A DNA stretch of 64,000 nt from Blattabacterium sp. (Cryptocercus kyebangensis). GTDB lineage: Bacteria; Bacteroidota; Bacteroidia; Flavobacteriales; Blattabacteriaceae. The notes below the pieces were generated by a model. The model worked only from the letters and a program-made list of their open reading frames with translations. It searched no databases and was not told the DNA's origin. Positions 10,870 through 20,180 of this stretch are shown here, in pieces (positions within the stretch are counted from its first letter, which is position 1; every line of letters starts with the position of its first letter). A program made the translations under genes and the position numbers. The stretch lies in assembly GCF_003226855.1 (NCBI RefSeq), contig NZ_CP029820.1, forward strand, positions 62,001 to 126,000, read 5' to 3'.

Positions 10870-11907
10870 AAATCTAGATTTAGAAGAGATTATTTTCATA
10901 TATTCTTTTCTATTTTTAAAAATTTTTATAGCACTAAAAATAGCTTCTTTAAAAGAATTTTCATTGGCAATTCCTTTTTTAGCAATATCATATGCTACTC
11001 CATGATCTGGAGAAGTACGTATATGAGAAAGACCAGCCGTAAAATTAACTCCTTCATTAAAAGTTAATGTTTTAAAAGGGATTAACCCTTGATCGTGATA
11101 CATTGCTAAAACAGCATCAAAATTTCTATAACTATTATTTCCAAAAAAACTATCTGGGGGATAAGGCCCAAAAACTAATAATCCTTGATCTTGAAATAAA
11201 ATATCAATAGCTGGTTTAATTTTTGTTTTTTCTTCGTCACCTAATAAACCATTTTCTCCTGAATGAGGATTACATCCTAAAACGGCAATCTTAGGTTTTT
11301 CTATAGAAAAATCAATTTTTAAAGATTTATGTAAAATTTTTATGGATTTTAAAATTTTTTTTATGGTTATTTTTGAACTAACATTTTTTAATGGTAAATG
11401 ATGGGTCATTAATGCTATTTTTAATGATTCATGAATCATTAACATTAAGGATTCTCCATCTAAAACACTTTGTAAATATTCAGTATGACCTAAAAAATGA
11501 AATCCTTTAAAATTCATCCATTTTTTGTTTACAGGGGCTGTAACAAGCACGTCAATTCTTCCATCTTTTAAAGCTTTTGTTGCTTTTTTTAAAGATGAAA
11601 TAGGATATTTTCCTGATTCAGGGGTTATTTTGATTAAGTCAAATCTAACATCTTCTTTCCATATATTTAAAACATTGATTTTATAATCGACAATTTCTTT
11701 TAAGTTTTTTATTTCTCGTATATTATTTACTTCAATATTTAAAATTTTTCCATAATAAGAACATAATTTTGTAGATCCGAATAAAACTGGGGTGAAGAAA
11801 TCCAAAAGTTTTTTTTTACGACATACTTTTAAAAATATTTCTATTCCTATTCCATTAATATCTCCTGTTGAAATTCCAACTTTTATTTTCTTTTTTTTAT
11901 AATTCAT
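10864..11907 (-). CDS. pdxA: 4-hydroxythreonine-4-phosphate dehydrogenase
   Basis: PdxA oxidises 4-phosphohydroxy-L-threonine in the DXP-dependent pathway to pyridoxal phosphate. The 347-aa frame has the early ISTGDINGIGIE motif, HTEYLQ and ALMTHHLPL in the middle, LGCNPHSGENG near residue 210 and the metal/substrate segment AMYHDQGLIPFK near 270. The start is ATG at 11907, divergent from ribE with 55 nt between. The stop overlaps convergent atpC. PLP is needed by many amino-acid enzymes, so retention fits a nutritional symbiont. Confidence 0.96.
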   Translation of the reverse strand: MNYKKKKIKVGISTGDINGIGIEIFLKVCRKKKLLDFFTPVLFGSTKLCSYYGKILNIEVNNIREIKNLKEIVDYKINVLNIWKEDVRFDLIKITPESGKYPISSLKKATKALKDGRIDVLVTAPVNKKWMNFKGFHFLGHTEYLQSVLDGESLMLMIHESLKIALMTHHLPLKNVSSKITIKKILKSIKILHKSLKIDFSIEKPKIAVLGCNPHSGENGLLGDEEKTKIKPAIDILFQDQGLLVFGPYPPDSFFGNNSYRNFDAVLAMYHDQGLIPFKTLTFNEGVNFTAGLSHIRTSPDHGVAYDIAKKGIANENSFKEAIFSAIKIFKNRKEYMKIISSKSRFL

Positions 11908-11962
11908 AGCATATTATGAAATAAATATTTTAATTTAAAAAAAATATGGATAAATTTCAATT

Positions 11963-12553
11963 ATGTTTACTGGTATAATAGAATGTACTACTCAAGTACA
12001 TCGATTAAATCATCAAAAAAATAATCTTTTTATTACTTTTAAAAATCCATTTTTAGATCAGATTAAAATTAATCAAAGTATTTCCCATAACGGAATATGT
12101 TTGAGCCTCATAGAGATAAAGAATGGTACTTATTCAGTAATAGCATCGGAAGAAACTTTACGTTGTACTAATTTAAATTTTTTAAAGGTTGAAGATGAAG
12201 TTAATTTAGAACGTGGAATGAAAATTCATGAAAGATTGGATGGACACATAGTACAAGGACATATAGATACAATAGCTAAAATTATTGAAATAAATAGAAA
12301 AAATGGTAGCTGGTTATTTTCTTTCAAATCTAGAGAAAAATTAGAAAACTTAGTTGTAGAAAGAGGTTCTATTTCTGTTAATGGAATTAGTCTGACTATA
12401 ACAAAATGTACTAATAAAATATTTAGTGTATCTATTATTCCTTATACTTATGAAAAAACAAATCTTCATTTTATGAAGGTTGGAGATTTTGTTAACCTAG
12501 AATATGATATACTTGGAAAGTATATTATAAAAAAATTCATTTTTTTGGAATAA
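11963..12553 (+). CDS. ribE: Riboflavin synthase alpha chain
   Basis: This enzyme makes riboflavin from two molecules of dimethyl-ribityl-lumazine. It starts with the family signature MFTGIIE and has two repeated lumazine-binding domains (about residues 1-90 and 91-190) with matching NGICLSL and NGISLTI motifs and GHIVQGHID. It has 196 aa, the usual length. It ends 4 nt from convergent pckA, so there is no space for a dedicated terminator. Some genomes call this gene ribC. Confidence 0.95.
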   Translation: MFTGIIECTTQVHRLNHQKNNLFITFKNPFLDQIKINQSISHNGICLSLIEIKNGTYSVIASEETLRCTNLNFLKVEDEVNLERGMKIHERLDGHIVQGHIDTIAKIIEINRKNGSWLFSFKSREKLENLVVERGSISVNGISLTITKCTNKIFSVSIIPYTYEKTNLHFMKVGDFVNLEYDILGKYIIKKFIFLE

Positions 12554-12557
12554 AAAT

Positions 12558-14141
12558 TTATTCTATTTTAGGTTCTCCAGATAAAATTTCTTTATCCGTG
12601 TATTTTCTGTATATATCAAAATTCTTTATAAATTTTTTTACAAGATTTTCTACTTGATTTTGATATATTTTCTTATTTTTCCATGTTTTTTTTGGATTCA
12701 AAATATTTGGAGATATACCTGGACAGTATTTTGGAATATAGAAATTGAATATAGGATATTTTTCGTAATCTACGCTAGATAAACATCCATCTAAAACACA
12801 TTGAACAATTTTTCGTGTATATTTTAATTTTATACGAAATCCCCTAGATTCCCCTAAAGAGATAAGTCCTGTATTTACCATCCATACTTTTATTTCCGAA
12901 TTATTTAATTTTTTTATTAGCATTTTTGTGTATTGAACAGGATTTAATGGCATAAATGGAGCACCAAAACAGGAAGAAAAAGTAGCTTGTGGTTCCTTTA
13001 TATTTAATTCTGTTCCAGCTACTTTAGAAGTGTAGCCCAATAAAAAATAATAAGCAGATTGTGCTTTATTTAGTTTTGCTATAGGAGGTAATACACCAAA
13101 AGCATCATAGGTTAGAAAAAAAATATTTCTAATATTGGAAGAAAGTAATTTTTTTTCGATGTTTTTGATGAAATCAATAGGATAACTTACTCGCATATTT
13201 TGTGTAATAGAATCATTAAAAAAATCCACTTCTTTGGTCTCTTTTTTTAAAATTACATTTTCCAACATTGCTCCTTTCTTGATAGCATGATAAATCATAG
13301 GTTCTTTTTCTTTAGAAATACCCAATATTTTTGCATAACAACCTCCTTCAAAATTAAAAATAATATTGTCATCAGTCCATCCATGCTCATCATCACCTAT
13401 TAATTTCCTATCAGGATCATTAGAAATAGTAGTTTTTCCAGTTCCAGATAATCCAAAAAAAAGAGCTGTGTCTTTTTTTAATTTACCAATATTTGCAGAA
13501 CAATGCATAGGAAAAACATTTTTATATATAGGAAGTATAAAATTGAGAACAGAAAAAATAGATTTTTTTATTTCTCCTGTGTATCCTGATCCACCAATTA
13601 ATACAATTTTTTTTTTAAAATTTAATATGGTAAAATTTTTTCTATTTGTTCCATCCGTCCTTGGATTAGCCTGAAATCCAGGAGCACATAGTAATAACCA
13701 ATCTGGTAAAATTTTTTCAATTTTAGAAATTCTAAAAAAAAGATTATGAACAAATAGATCAGACCATGGATATTCACTAATAGAACGAATATTAAGTTGA
13801 TAACGTTTATCAGAACAAAGATATCCATCTCTTACGTATAAGTTTTTTTCGGATAAGTATCCGACTACTTTTTGATATATACGATCAAATTTTTTAGAAT
13901 CAAAAGATTGATTAAATTTTTCATCCCACCAAATTTTTTCATTTGTAATGTTATCTTTCACAATAAATCGGTCTTCAGGAGACCGTCCCGTAAATAAACC
14001 TGTATTTACGGATAAAACTCCTGATTTGGTTTCTACCCCCATTTTATTTTGAATAATTATATTTTGTAATTCTTCAGGAGATAATTGCCAATTATTTGAA
14101 GAATTTAATATTCCATAATTTTCTAGATAAAGAGAACTCAT
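12558..14141 (-). CDS. pckA: Phosphoenolpyruvate carboxykinase (ATP)
   Basis: PckA converts oxaloacetate and ATP to phosphoenolpyruvate, the entry step of gluconeogenesis. Visible are TGRSPEDRFIV near residue 51, GGSGYTGEIKKS near 183, the P-loop GLSGTGKT (230-237) and the metal-binding GDDEHGW followed by FNFEGGCYAK. Its 527 aa is the usual ATP-type length. The ATG at 14141 is divergent from acpP across 90 nt. A host supplying amino acids rather than sugars would make this enzyme important, together with gdhA and tpiA in this window; that link is inference. Confidence 0.97.
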   Translation of the reverse strand: MSSLYLENYGILNSSNNWQLSPEELQNIIIQNKMGVETKSGVLSVNTGLFTGRSPEDRFIVKDNITNEKIWWDEKFNQSFDSKKFDRIYQKVVGYLSEKNLYVRDGYLCSDKRYQLNIRSISEYPWSDLFVHNLFFRISKIEKILPDWLLLCAPGFQANPRTDGTNRKNFTILNFKKKIVLIGGSGYTGEIKKSIFSVLNFILPIYKNVFPMHCSANIGKLKKDTALFFGLSGTGKTTISNDPDRKLIGDDEHGWTDDNIIFNFEGGCYAKILGISKEKEPMIYHAIKKGAMLENVILKKETKEVDFFNDSITQNMRVSYPIDFIKNIEKKLLSSNIRNIFFLTYDAFGVLPPIAKLNKAQSAYYFLLGYTSKVAGTELNIKEPQATFSSCFGAPFMPLNPVQYTKMLIKKLNNSEIKVWMVNTGLISLGESRGFRIKLKYTRKIVQCVLDGCLSSVDYEKYPIFNFYIPKYCPGISPNILNPKKTWKNKKIYQNQVENLVKKFIKNFDIYRKYTDKEILSGEPKIE

Positions 14142-14195
14142 TTTCTATTGTATTTCTTAATAAAACAAATTTATATACGATTTATAAAAGTTTAC

Positions 14196-14203
14196 TAATT
14201 TTG
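14196..14203 (+). promoter_or_regulatory. Candidate -7 element (TAATTTTG) of acpP
   Basis: TAATTTTG matches the Bacteroidota primary-sigma -7 consensus TAnnTTTG exactly and ends 28 nt before the acpP ATG. No clear -33 TTG is seen at the right distance. The match is short and the region A+T-rich, so it is a candidate only. Confidence 0.4.
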
Positions 14204-14231
14204 TGTTAGAAAAAATAAAAATTAAGATCCT

Positions 14232-14498
14232 ATGTCTGATATTGCATCAAGAGTAAAGTCTCTTATTGTAGAAAAATTGAGTGTAGAAGAAAATGATATT
14301 TTTCCTAAGGCTAGTTTTACCAATGATTTAGGTGCAGATTCCTTAGATATAGTAGAACTTATTATGGAATTTGAAAAAGAATTTAATATTAGTATTTCTG
14401 ATGAAAAAGCAGAAAAAATAACAACTGTAGGAGAAGCTATTGAGGCTATCCAAAATATTTTAGATGATAAAAAAAAAGAGGATAACAATTCTGATTAG
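14232..14498 (+). CDS. acpP: Acyl carrier protein
   Basis: AcpP carries growing acyl chains on a phosphopantetheine arm in fatty-acid synthesis. The 88-aa acidic protein has the attachment site LGADSLD with serine at residue 37. The acidic lysine-rich tail after residue 78 is a little longer than in E. coli. It is followed closely by fabF and rnc, a conserved acpP-fabF-rnc order that implies one operon. The long open frame on the opposite strand is a shadow. Confidence 0.98.
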   Translation: MSDIASRVKSLIVEKLSVEENDIFPKASFTNDLGADSLDIVELIMEFEKEFNISISDEKAEKITTVGEAIEAIQNILDDKKKEDNNSD

Positions 14499-14525
14499 AA
14501 AGTATTGATTCTTTTTTATATGTTT

Positions 14526-15788
14526 ATGAAAGAATTAAATAGAGTAGTAGTTACTGGTCTAGGATCTATTACGCCAATAGGAAATAATTTAGAAGAATAT
14601 TGGATTTCCCTTGTTAGTGGAAAAAGTGGAGCAGAACCTATTACCTATTTTGATACTAAAAAATATAAAACTAAATTTGCTTGTGAATTAAAAAATTATG
14701 ATCCCAATATTTTTTTTAGTAAAAAAGAACAACGAAAATTGGATCCTTGTGCACAATATGGAATTTTAGCTTCCTCTGAAGCCGTAAAAAATAGTGGAAT
14801 CAATTTTATAGAAGAGAATAGGGAACGTATTGGAGTTATTTGGTCTTCTGGAATTGGAGGTCTTCTAAACTTAGAAGAGTCTATTTCTGATTATGTGGAT
14901 GGAGGTAGATGTCCTAAATTCAGTCCTTTTTTTATTCCTAAAATGTTAATAGATATTACTGCTGGATTTATTTCTATGAAATATGGACTTCATGGTCCTA
15001 ATTATGCTACTGTATCCGCTTGTGCCTCATCTTCTAATGCTATTGTAGATGCTTATCATTTAATATGTTTAGGAAAAGCGGATATTATGATAACTGGTGG
15101 GTCCGAGGCCGCTATTACACAAAGTGGAGTCGGTGGGTTTAATGCATTACATGCATTATCCACTAGAAATGAGGATTATAAAACGGCTTCACGTCCTTTT
15201 GATAAGGATAGAGATGGGTTTGTTTTGGGAGAAGGAGCGGGATGTCTAATCTTGGAAGAATACCAGCATGCTAAAAATAGAAAAGCTAATATATATGCTG
15301 AAATAGGAGGAGTAGGAATGTCTGGAGATGCTTATCATATAACCGCTCCTCATCCAGAAGGGAAAGGAATTATTATTGCTATGAAATCGGCTATAAAAGA
15401 TGCTGGAATTGCATATAGAGAAGTTGATCATATTAATTCTCATGGAACTTCTACTATTTTAGGAGATCTTGCAGAAGTAAAAGCTATTCAAAAAGTTTTT
15501 CATGAAAGTATATATAAAATTGATATTAATTCTACTAAGTCTATGACAGGTCATTTATTAGGTGCAGCAGGAGCTATAGAAGCTATTGCGACTATACTTC
15601 CTTTAAGTAAAAAAATTATACCTCCAACTATTAATTTATTTCAAATAGATAAGAAAATAGATTCCAAAATTAATTTTACTCCAAAAAATGCAATAAAAAA
15701 AGAAATAAGAATTAGTATATGCAATACTTTTGGTTTTGGAGGACATAACGTTTGTATTTTATTTAAGAAAATAGATGTTAAAAGATGA
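14526..15788 (+). CDS. fabF: 3-oxoacyl-ACP synthase II
   Basis: FabF condenses malonyl-ACP with acyl-ACP in chain elongation. The Cys-His-His triad is visible: ACASSSNAI near residue 165, NSHGTST near 305 and TGHLLGAAGA near 340. I place the start at ATG 14526 because it gives MKELNRVVVTGLG, as in relatives; an ATG at 14520 and a TTG at 14505 are in frame and would add two or seven residues. The TTG is preceded by AGAAAG and cannot be excluded. The end overlaps rnc by 14 nt. Confidence 0.96.
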   Translation: MKELNRVVVTGLGSITPIGNNLEEYWISLVSGKSGAEPITYFDTKKYKTKFACELKNYDPNIFFSKKEQRKLDPCAQYGILASSEAVKNSGINFIEENRERIGVIWSSGIGGLLNLEESISDYVDGGRCPKFSPFFIPKMLIDITAGFISMKYGLHGPNYATVSACASSSNAIVDAYHLICLGKADIMITGGSEAAITQSGVGGFNALHALSTRNEDYKTASRPFDKDRDGFVLGEGAGCLILEEYQHAKNRKANIYAEIGGVGMSGDAYHITAPHPEGKGIIIAMKSAIKDAGIAYREVDHINSHGTSTILGDLAEVKAIQKVFHESIYKIDINSTKSMTGHLLGAAGAIEAIATILPLSKKIIPPTINLFQIDKKIDSKINFTPKNAIKKEIRISICNTFGFGGHNVCILFKKIDVKR

Positions 15789-16488
15789 AGATTCTATTTT
15801 AGTTAGTAGATTAAAGAAAATATTAGGATTTTGTCCCAAAAGAATAAGTTATTTAAAAGAAGTATTCATACATAGTTTTTCTCCAAAAAAAAGAAATAAA
15901 AATTATTATATAGATTTTCAAAGATTAGAATTTTTAGGAGATTCCGTATTAAATTCTATTATTTCTCATTTTTTGTATGAAAAACTTCCTGAAAAAAAAG
16001 AAGGAGAGTTAACTCAAGTACGATCTAAAATCGTATGTAGAAGAAATTTAAATGAAATTTTTAAAAAACTAACGCTAACAGAGATTTTCTTTAAAAAAAA
16101 GAAACCAATTATATCTGATAATATATTTGGAAATGCTCTTGAATCTTTAATAGGATTTATTTATTTAGAAATCGGATATCAGGGTTGTAAAAATTTTGTG
16201 TATAAAAAAATATTACATTTTCATGTAAATATTGCGAAATTGCAGAAGGAAATTTTTAGTTATAAAGTATGGATCATAGAATGGTCTCAAAAAAATAAAT
16301 TTTTGATAAATTTTAATACTTTTAAAATAGAAAAAAATAAAAATATAATTACTTATTTATCTGAATTTACCATATCTGAATATGGAATTCAAACAGAGGG
16401 TAGAGGTCCTTCAAAAAAAAAATCAGAGGAACTTGCAGCAAAAAAAGCTTATTTTCTTATTCAAAAGAAGTGTAAAAAAAATATTTGA
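15775..16488 (+). CDS. rnc: Ribonuclease III
   Basis: RNase III cuts double-stranded RNA in rRNA and mRNA maturation. The catalytic domain has the signature RLEFLGDSVLN (residues 50-60) and the second acidic motif GNALESLIGFIYLE near 121-134. The C-terminal double-stranded-RNA-binding domain (about 165-235) ends with the usual KKKSEELAAKKAY run. At 237 aa it is complete. It overlaps fabF by 14 nt, and coupled translation is likely. A perfect hairpin at the end of rpsO in this window could be one of its substrates. Confidence 0.95.
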   Translation: MLKDEDSILVSRLKKILGFCPKRISYLKEVFIHSFSPKKRNKNYYIDFQRLEFLGDSVLNSIISHFLYEKLPEKKEGELTQVRSKIVCRRNLNEIFKKLTLTEIFFKKKKPIISDNIFGNALESLIGFIYLEIGYQGCKNFVYKKILHFHVNIAKLQKEIFSYKVWIIEWSQKNKFLINFNTFKIEKNKNIITYLSEFTISEYGIQTEGRGPSKKKSEELAAKKAYFLIQKKCKKNI

Positions 16489-16540
16489 TATTTGAAAGTT
16501 ACAATGTATAAAAAAATTGATCAAGAAAATATATGATGTT

Positions 16541-17323
16541 ATGTTTAATAAAGAAAAAAAATTTTCTTATATAAAAAAAGGTTCAGGTCATCCATTAATA
16601 TTACTTCATGGTTTAATGGGTGGATTAAGTAATTTTAATGCACTTTTAGATTTTTTTCCAAAAAAAGGATATAAAGTAATAATCCCTTCTTTACCTCTTT
16701 ATAAAATGCCTCTATTTCTTACAAATATTTCCAGTTTATCTAAATATATTATTCAGTTTTTAATAGAAATAGGAATTGAAAATTCTACATTGATAGGGAA
16801 TTCTCTAGGAGGACATATTGCTTTAATTATAGCAAAAAAAAGAATAGATTTAGTACATTCTTTAGTTCTTACAGGAAGTTCTGGATTATTTGAAAAAGCT
16901 TTTGGAGATGCTTTTCCTAAAAGAGAAAACTATGAATATATTAGAAAAAAGTCACAAGAAGTATTTTATAATCCTAAAATTGCTACTAAAAAATTAGTAG
17001 ATGAAGTATTTCATATTGTGAATGATAAAAAAAAGGGAATTAAAACTTTATATATTGCGAAAAGTGCTATGAAATACAATATGTCTAAAGATTTATCTGT
17101 AATTCAACAACCTATTTGTTTAATTTGGGGGAAACAAGATCCTGTAACTCCACCAGGGGTAGCAGAAGAATTTCATAGATTGTTGCCTCATTCAGAATTA
17201 TATTGGATAGATAAATGTGGACATGTTCCTATGATGGAACATCCCAAAAAATTCATAAAAATATTAGAAAAATGGTTATCTAAATTTGGTTTAGATCATG
17301 AAAATATTTTCTGTAAAGTTTAA
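16541..17323 (+). CDS. Alpha/beta hydrolase, Bacteroidota conserved
   Basis: This is an alpha/beta-fold hydrolase of unknown substrate, highly conserved in flavobacteria next to engB. It has the oxyanion-hole LLHGLMGG, the nucleophile elbow GNSLGGH, the acid loop IWGKQDPVTPP and the catalytic histidine in DKCGHVPMMEHP. I chose the ATG at 16541 because it gives an N-terminus like relatives (260 aa); an in-frame TTG at 16517 would add eight residues. It overlaps engB by 26 nt. The all-intact triad argues that it is an active enzyme, perhaps an esterase. Confidence 0.88.
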   Translation: MFNKEKKFSYIKKGSGHPLILLHGLMGGLSNFNALLDFFPKKGYKVIIPSLPLYKMPLFLTNISSLSKYIIQFLIEIGIENSTLIGNSLGGHIALIIAKKRIDLVHSLVLTGSSGLFEKAFGDAFPKRENYEYIRKKSQEVFYNPKIATKKLVDEVFHIVNDKKKGIKTLYIAKSAMKYNMSKDLSVIQQPICLIWGKQDPVTPPGVAEEFHRLLPHSELYWIDKCGHVPMMEHPKKFIKILEKWLSKFGLDHENIFCKV

Positions 17324-17933
17324 AAAAAGTATAGAAAAATCCAGTCAGTTTTTTTGTTCTACTTTTCCTGAATATGCTTTTTTGGGGCGTTCTAATGTAG
17401 GTAAATCTAGTTTGATTAATTTTATTATTAATTCTAAAAAAGAAGCTAAAGTATCTTCTTATCCTGGAAGTACGAAATTTATTAATTTTTTTTTAATCAA
17501 TCATAAATGGTATTTAATAGATTTACCTGGATATGGTTATTCTTTGCAAAAGAATAGAAAAATAGAAAAAAAAAAATTAATAATAGATTATGTTTTTTAT
17601 AGAAAAAATTTAGTTTGTTTATTTTTATTGATAGATTGTAGAATAATTATACAGAAAATAGACCTAGATTTTATACAAAAGTTAAAAAATTATAAAATCC
17701 ATTTTTGTATTGTTTTTACGAAAACGGATAAAATAAATACAAGAATTCTTGATAAGAATATAAATTTTTGTAAAGGGAAAATTGAAAAAAATTTTTTTTC
17801 AATTCCTAAATATTTTAAAGTTTCCGTAAAAAAAAGATATGGAAGAGAAAAAATAATTCAATATATTCAAAGTTTTAATGAATCTTTTGAAAAAAAAACT
17901 TATAGAGAAAAACTTATTATTCCTAATTCATAA
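17298..17933 (+). CDS. engB: Ribosome biogenesis GTPase EngB (YsxC/YihA)
   Basis: EngB is a small GTPase required for assembly of the large ribosomal subunit. Motifs are G1 GRSNVGKSS (residues 30-38), G3 DLPGYGYS and G4 TKTDK. The 211-aa length is typical. The start ATG at 17298 lies inside the hydrolase gene (26-nt overlap). Its 3' end overlaps the convergent aroQ gene by 34 nt, so the C-terminal 11 or so codons are read on both strands, an example of the compaction here. Confidence 0.94.
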   Translation: MKIFSVKFKKSIEKSSQFFCSTFPEYAFLGRSNVGKSSLINFIINSKKEAKVSSYPGSTKFINFFLINHKWYLIDLPGYGYSLQKNRKIEKKKLIIDYVFYRKNLVCLFLLIDCRIIIQKIDLDFIQKLKNYKIHFCIVFTKTDKINTRILDKNINFCKGKIEKNFFSIPKYFKVSVKKRYGREKIIQYIQSFNESFEKKTYREKLIIPNS

Positions 17934-18328
17934 GATTTTAATCCAAATCCAAAAATAGTCCCTTTACAAACAGAAGATAAAAATGATTTTTGTCTAAAAA
18001 ATTCTCTTGAATGAATATTAGAAATATGAACTTCTATTACTGGAGTAGAGATTGATTTAATAGCATCAGCAATTCCTAAAGAAGTATGAGTATATGCACC
18101 TGCGTTGAGAACAATTCCATTGGATTCGAATCCTATATCATGTAGGATATCTATGATTTTACCTTCATGATTACTTTGATAATAGCTCATTTCTATAGAT
18201 TCAAAAATTTTTTTTCTTTTTAATTTATTAAAATAGTTTATAAAATTTTCAGTACCGTATAATTCTGGTTCTCTTTTTCCTAAAAGATTTAAATTAGGAC
18301 CATTAATAATGCTAATTTTTTTCATCAA
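17900..18328 (-). CDS. aroQ: 3-dehydroquinate dehydratase, type II
   Basis: AroQ performs the third step of the shikimate pathway to aromatic amino acids. The 142-aa protein has the type II hallmarks NGPNLNLLGKREPELYG with the catalytic tyrosine, NAGAYTHTS near residue 78, and EVHISNIHSREFFR with the catalytic histidine near 102. It overlaps the upstream pseudouridine synthase gene by 17 nt and converges on engB with a 34-nt overlap. Retention fits provision of essential aromatic amino acids to the host. Confidence 0.96.
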   Translation of the reverse strand: MMKKISIINGPNLNLLGKREPELYGTENFINYFNKLKRKKIFESIEMSYYQSNHEGKIIDILHDIGFESNGIVLNAGAYTHTSLGIADAIKSISTPVIEVHISNIHSREFFRQKSFLSSVCKGTIFGFGLKSYELGIISFSL

Positions 18329-19061
18329 AAAAATTTTTTAGAGTATTATTTATTTCTTTTTTATTTAAAAAACACCAACATCCTATCTTAATATCTTTTT
18401 TAGTAAATCCTCCAAAATTAATTCTATCCAATTGAATGACTTGATAAGTTAATTTTTTAAAAATACGTTTAATTACTCTATTCCATCCTATGTGCAATCC
18501 AATTTTTATTCTATTTTTTCTTTTTTCTCTATATATAAAATCTACTTTTACTCTTCCTTCCTTGAGAAATATTTTTCCTTTTTTAATTCTATAGATATCT
18601 TCATCGTGAATTTTTTTATTTAGTAAAACATGATATATTTTTTTTACATTATATTTTGGATGAGTTAATTTTTCAGTTATGAATCCATCATTGGTAAGAA
18701 GTAAAACTCCTGTAGTTGAACGATCTAATCTTCCGATAGGAAAAATTCTACAATCGGAAAAATTGGGAATTAAACTCATAACTGTTTTTCTATTAAATGG
18801 ATCATGTGTAGAAGTAATAAATCCTTTAGGCTTATTAAGAAGTATATATATTTTTTTTTTATTTTTAATTCGATTTCCATGAAGTTTTATAACATCATTT
18901 ACGTGTATAATTGTTCCCAATTTAGTAACGGGAATTCCATTAACTTTTACGATCCCTGATTGAATTAATTTATCTGCCTCTCTTCTAGAAGAAATACCAG
19001 AATTGGATAAATAATGATTTAATCGTATAAATTCCTTTTTTTTATTTTGAATATTATTCAT
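18312..19061 (-). CDS. rluB: Pseudouridine synthase, RluB/RsuA type
   Basis: This enzyme isomerises a uridine in ribosomal RNA. An N-terminal S4 domain (about residues 12-60, with SNSGISSRREADKLI) is followed by the catalytic domain with the signature GRLDRSTTGVLLLTNDG, whose aspartate is the nucleophile. Its 249 aa matches RluB of flavobacteria; RluB, RluE and RsuA cannot be told apart with certainty by eye. It lies between mvk (30 nt upstream) and aroQ (17-nt overlap) in one likely operon. Confidence 0.88.
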   Translation of the reverse strand: MNNIQNKKKEFIRLNHYLSNSGISSRREADKLIQSGIVKVNGIPVTKLGTIIHVNDVIKLHGNRIKNKKKIYILLNKPKGFITSTHDPFNRKTVMSLIPNFSDCRIFPIGRLDRSTTGVLLLTNDGFITEKLTHPKYNVKKIYHVLLNKKIHDEDIYRIKKGKIFLKEGRVKVDFIYREKRKNRIKIGLHIGWNRVIKRIFKKLTYQVIQLDRINFGGFTKKDIKIGCWCFLNKKEINNTLKNFFDEKN

Positions 19062-19091
19062 TTTAATTTCTAATTTTTTGGATCATAGTAC

Positions 19092-20033
19092 TTAAAAACG
19101 AAATAAAACTTCTGTTGTATACTTTTTTAAAATTTTTCTAGAAATATCATAATTTGGAGTAAATCCTAAAACAAATCCCCCTCCCCCAGAACCACATAAT
19201 TTTAAATAATGAAGGTTTGTAAAAAGACTTTCTTCCCATATTTTCCAAAATATTTTTGGAATCATAGGACGAAAGTGAATAAAAACCCAAGTAGAAAGTA
19301 ATTTTACGTTTTTTAGCATAATTTTAAAATTTCCTTTTAAAAAGGATTCAATACATTTTTCATTATATTTCATAAATTCTTCTTTTAATATTTTTTTGAA
19401 TTCATTATTTTTTAATTTTAAGAAAAAAAAATTTTCTATCATAGAAGAAGTTTTTCTAGAAAAACCAGAATCCAATAAAAAAATAGCTCCTCTTCCTTTA
19501 AATTCATTTTTTTTAGGAATTTTTATGGTAGAAATATTTGTTTCTGAACGAATGAGTAAGGGAAGATTAAAATAACAAATTAAAGGATCTATTCCTGAGC
19601 TTTTCCCATGGAAAAAAGATTCCATTTGACTAAATATTTTTTTTAAAATTATTATATTTTTGTTATTTAAACATTTTTTTAGTTTTTTTTTAGCATATTT
19701 ATCATAAATAGCGGAAACTAAAGCTCCTGAACTACCTATTCCATATCCTTTAGGAATATTTGATTGGAAATAAATTCCTTTTTGAATATCTTCGTGTAAT
19801 CTTTTAAGATCAATTTTTGCTAAATTTTTTCTATTTTTCTTTAAAAGAAATAAAAATTTATAATATTTTTTTAATTCGAAATTGGAATAAAAAAATTCTT
19901 TATTTTTGGTAGAATTCAGGAATTTTAAAGATCCTTTATAAAAATTATAAGGAATAGAAAGACCACTAGAATTTTCTATAATTCCGTATTCTCCAAATAA
20001 GAGAACTTTAGCAGGAAAAAAAGATTGTTTCAT
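19092..20033 (-). CDS. mvk: Mevalonate kinase-like GHMP kinase
   Basis: This 313-aa GHMP-family kinase closely resembles the flavobacterial protein annotated as mevalonate kinase, which makes mevalonate 5-phosphate for isoprenoid synthesis. Motifs are the N-terminal AKVLLFGEYGII, the ATP-binding loop GYGIGSSGAL near residues 93-102, SFFHGKSSGIDP near 140 and the C-terminal LCGSGGGGFVLGF. The isoprenoid user uppS lies just across the divergent nadK promoter region. The substrate is assigned from family resemblance; other GHMP kinases are possible but less likely. Confidence 0.82.
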   Translation of the reverse strand: MKQSFFPAKVLLFGEYGIIENSSGLSIPYNFYKGSLKFLNSTKNKEFFYSNFELKKYYKFLFLLKKNRKNLAKIDLKRLHEDIQKGIYFQSNIPKGYGIGSSGALVSAIYDKYAKKKLKKCLNNKNIIILKKIFSQMESFFHGKSSGIDPLICYFNLPLLIRSETNISTIKIPKKNEFKGRGAIFLLDSGFSRKTSSMIENFFFLKLKNNEFKKILKEEFMKYNEKCIESFLKGNFKIMLKNVKLLSTWVFIHFRPMIPKIFWKIWEESLFTNLHYLKLCGSGGGGFVLGFTPNYDISRKILKKYTTEVLFRF

Positions 20034-20180
20034 GCTTTTTTTCTTTACTTTATTGAATAATAAAAAATAAAATAAATTTAATTAAAACCATTAAAATTAT
20101 TTTTTTGGGGATGAAATTTTTTAAAATGATACTTTGTATTTTTTTTTTACAATATTTTGGATAATTAACAATAAATTACG

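Noticed and set aside
13366-13674. A 102-codon frame antisense to pckA
   Set aside because: It lies wholly inside the conserved P-loop region of pckA and shows no recognisable family or separate signal.
14222-14488. An 88-codon frame antisense to acpP
   Set aside because: It mirrors the whole acpP gene codon by codon, is serine/isoleucine-rich as expected for a shadow of an acidic gene, and has no family resemblance.
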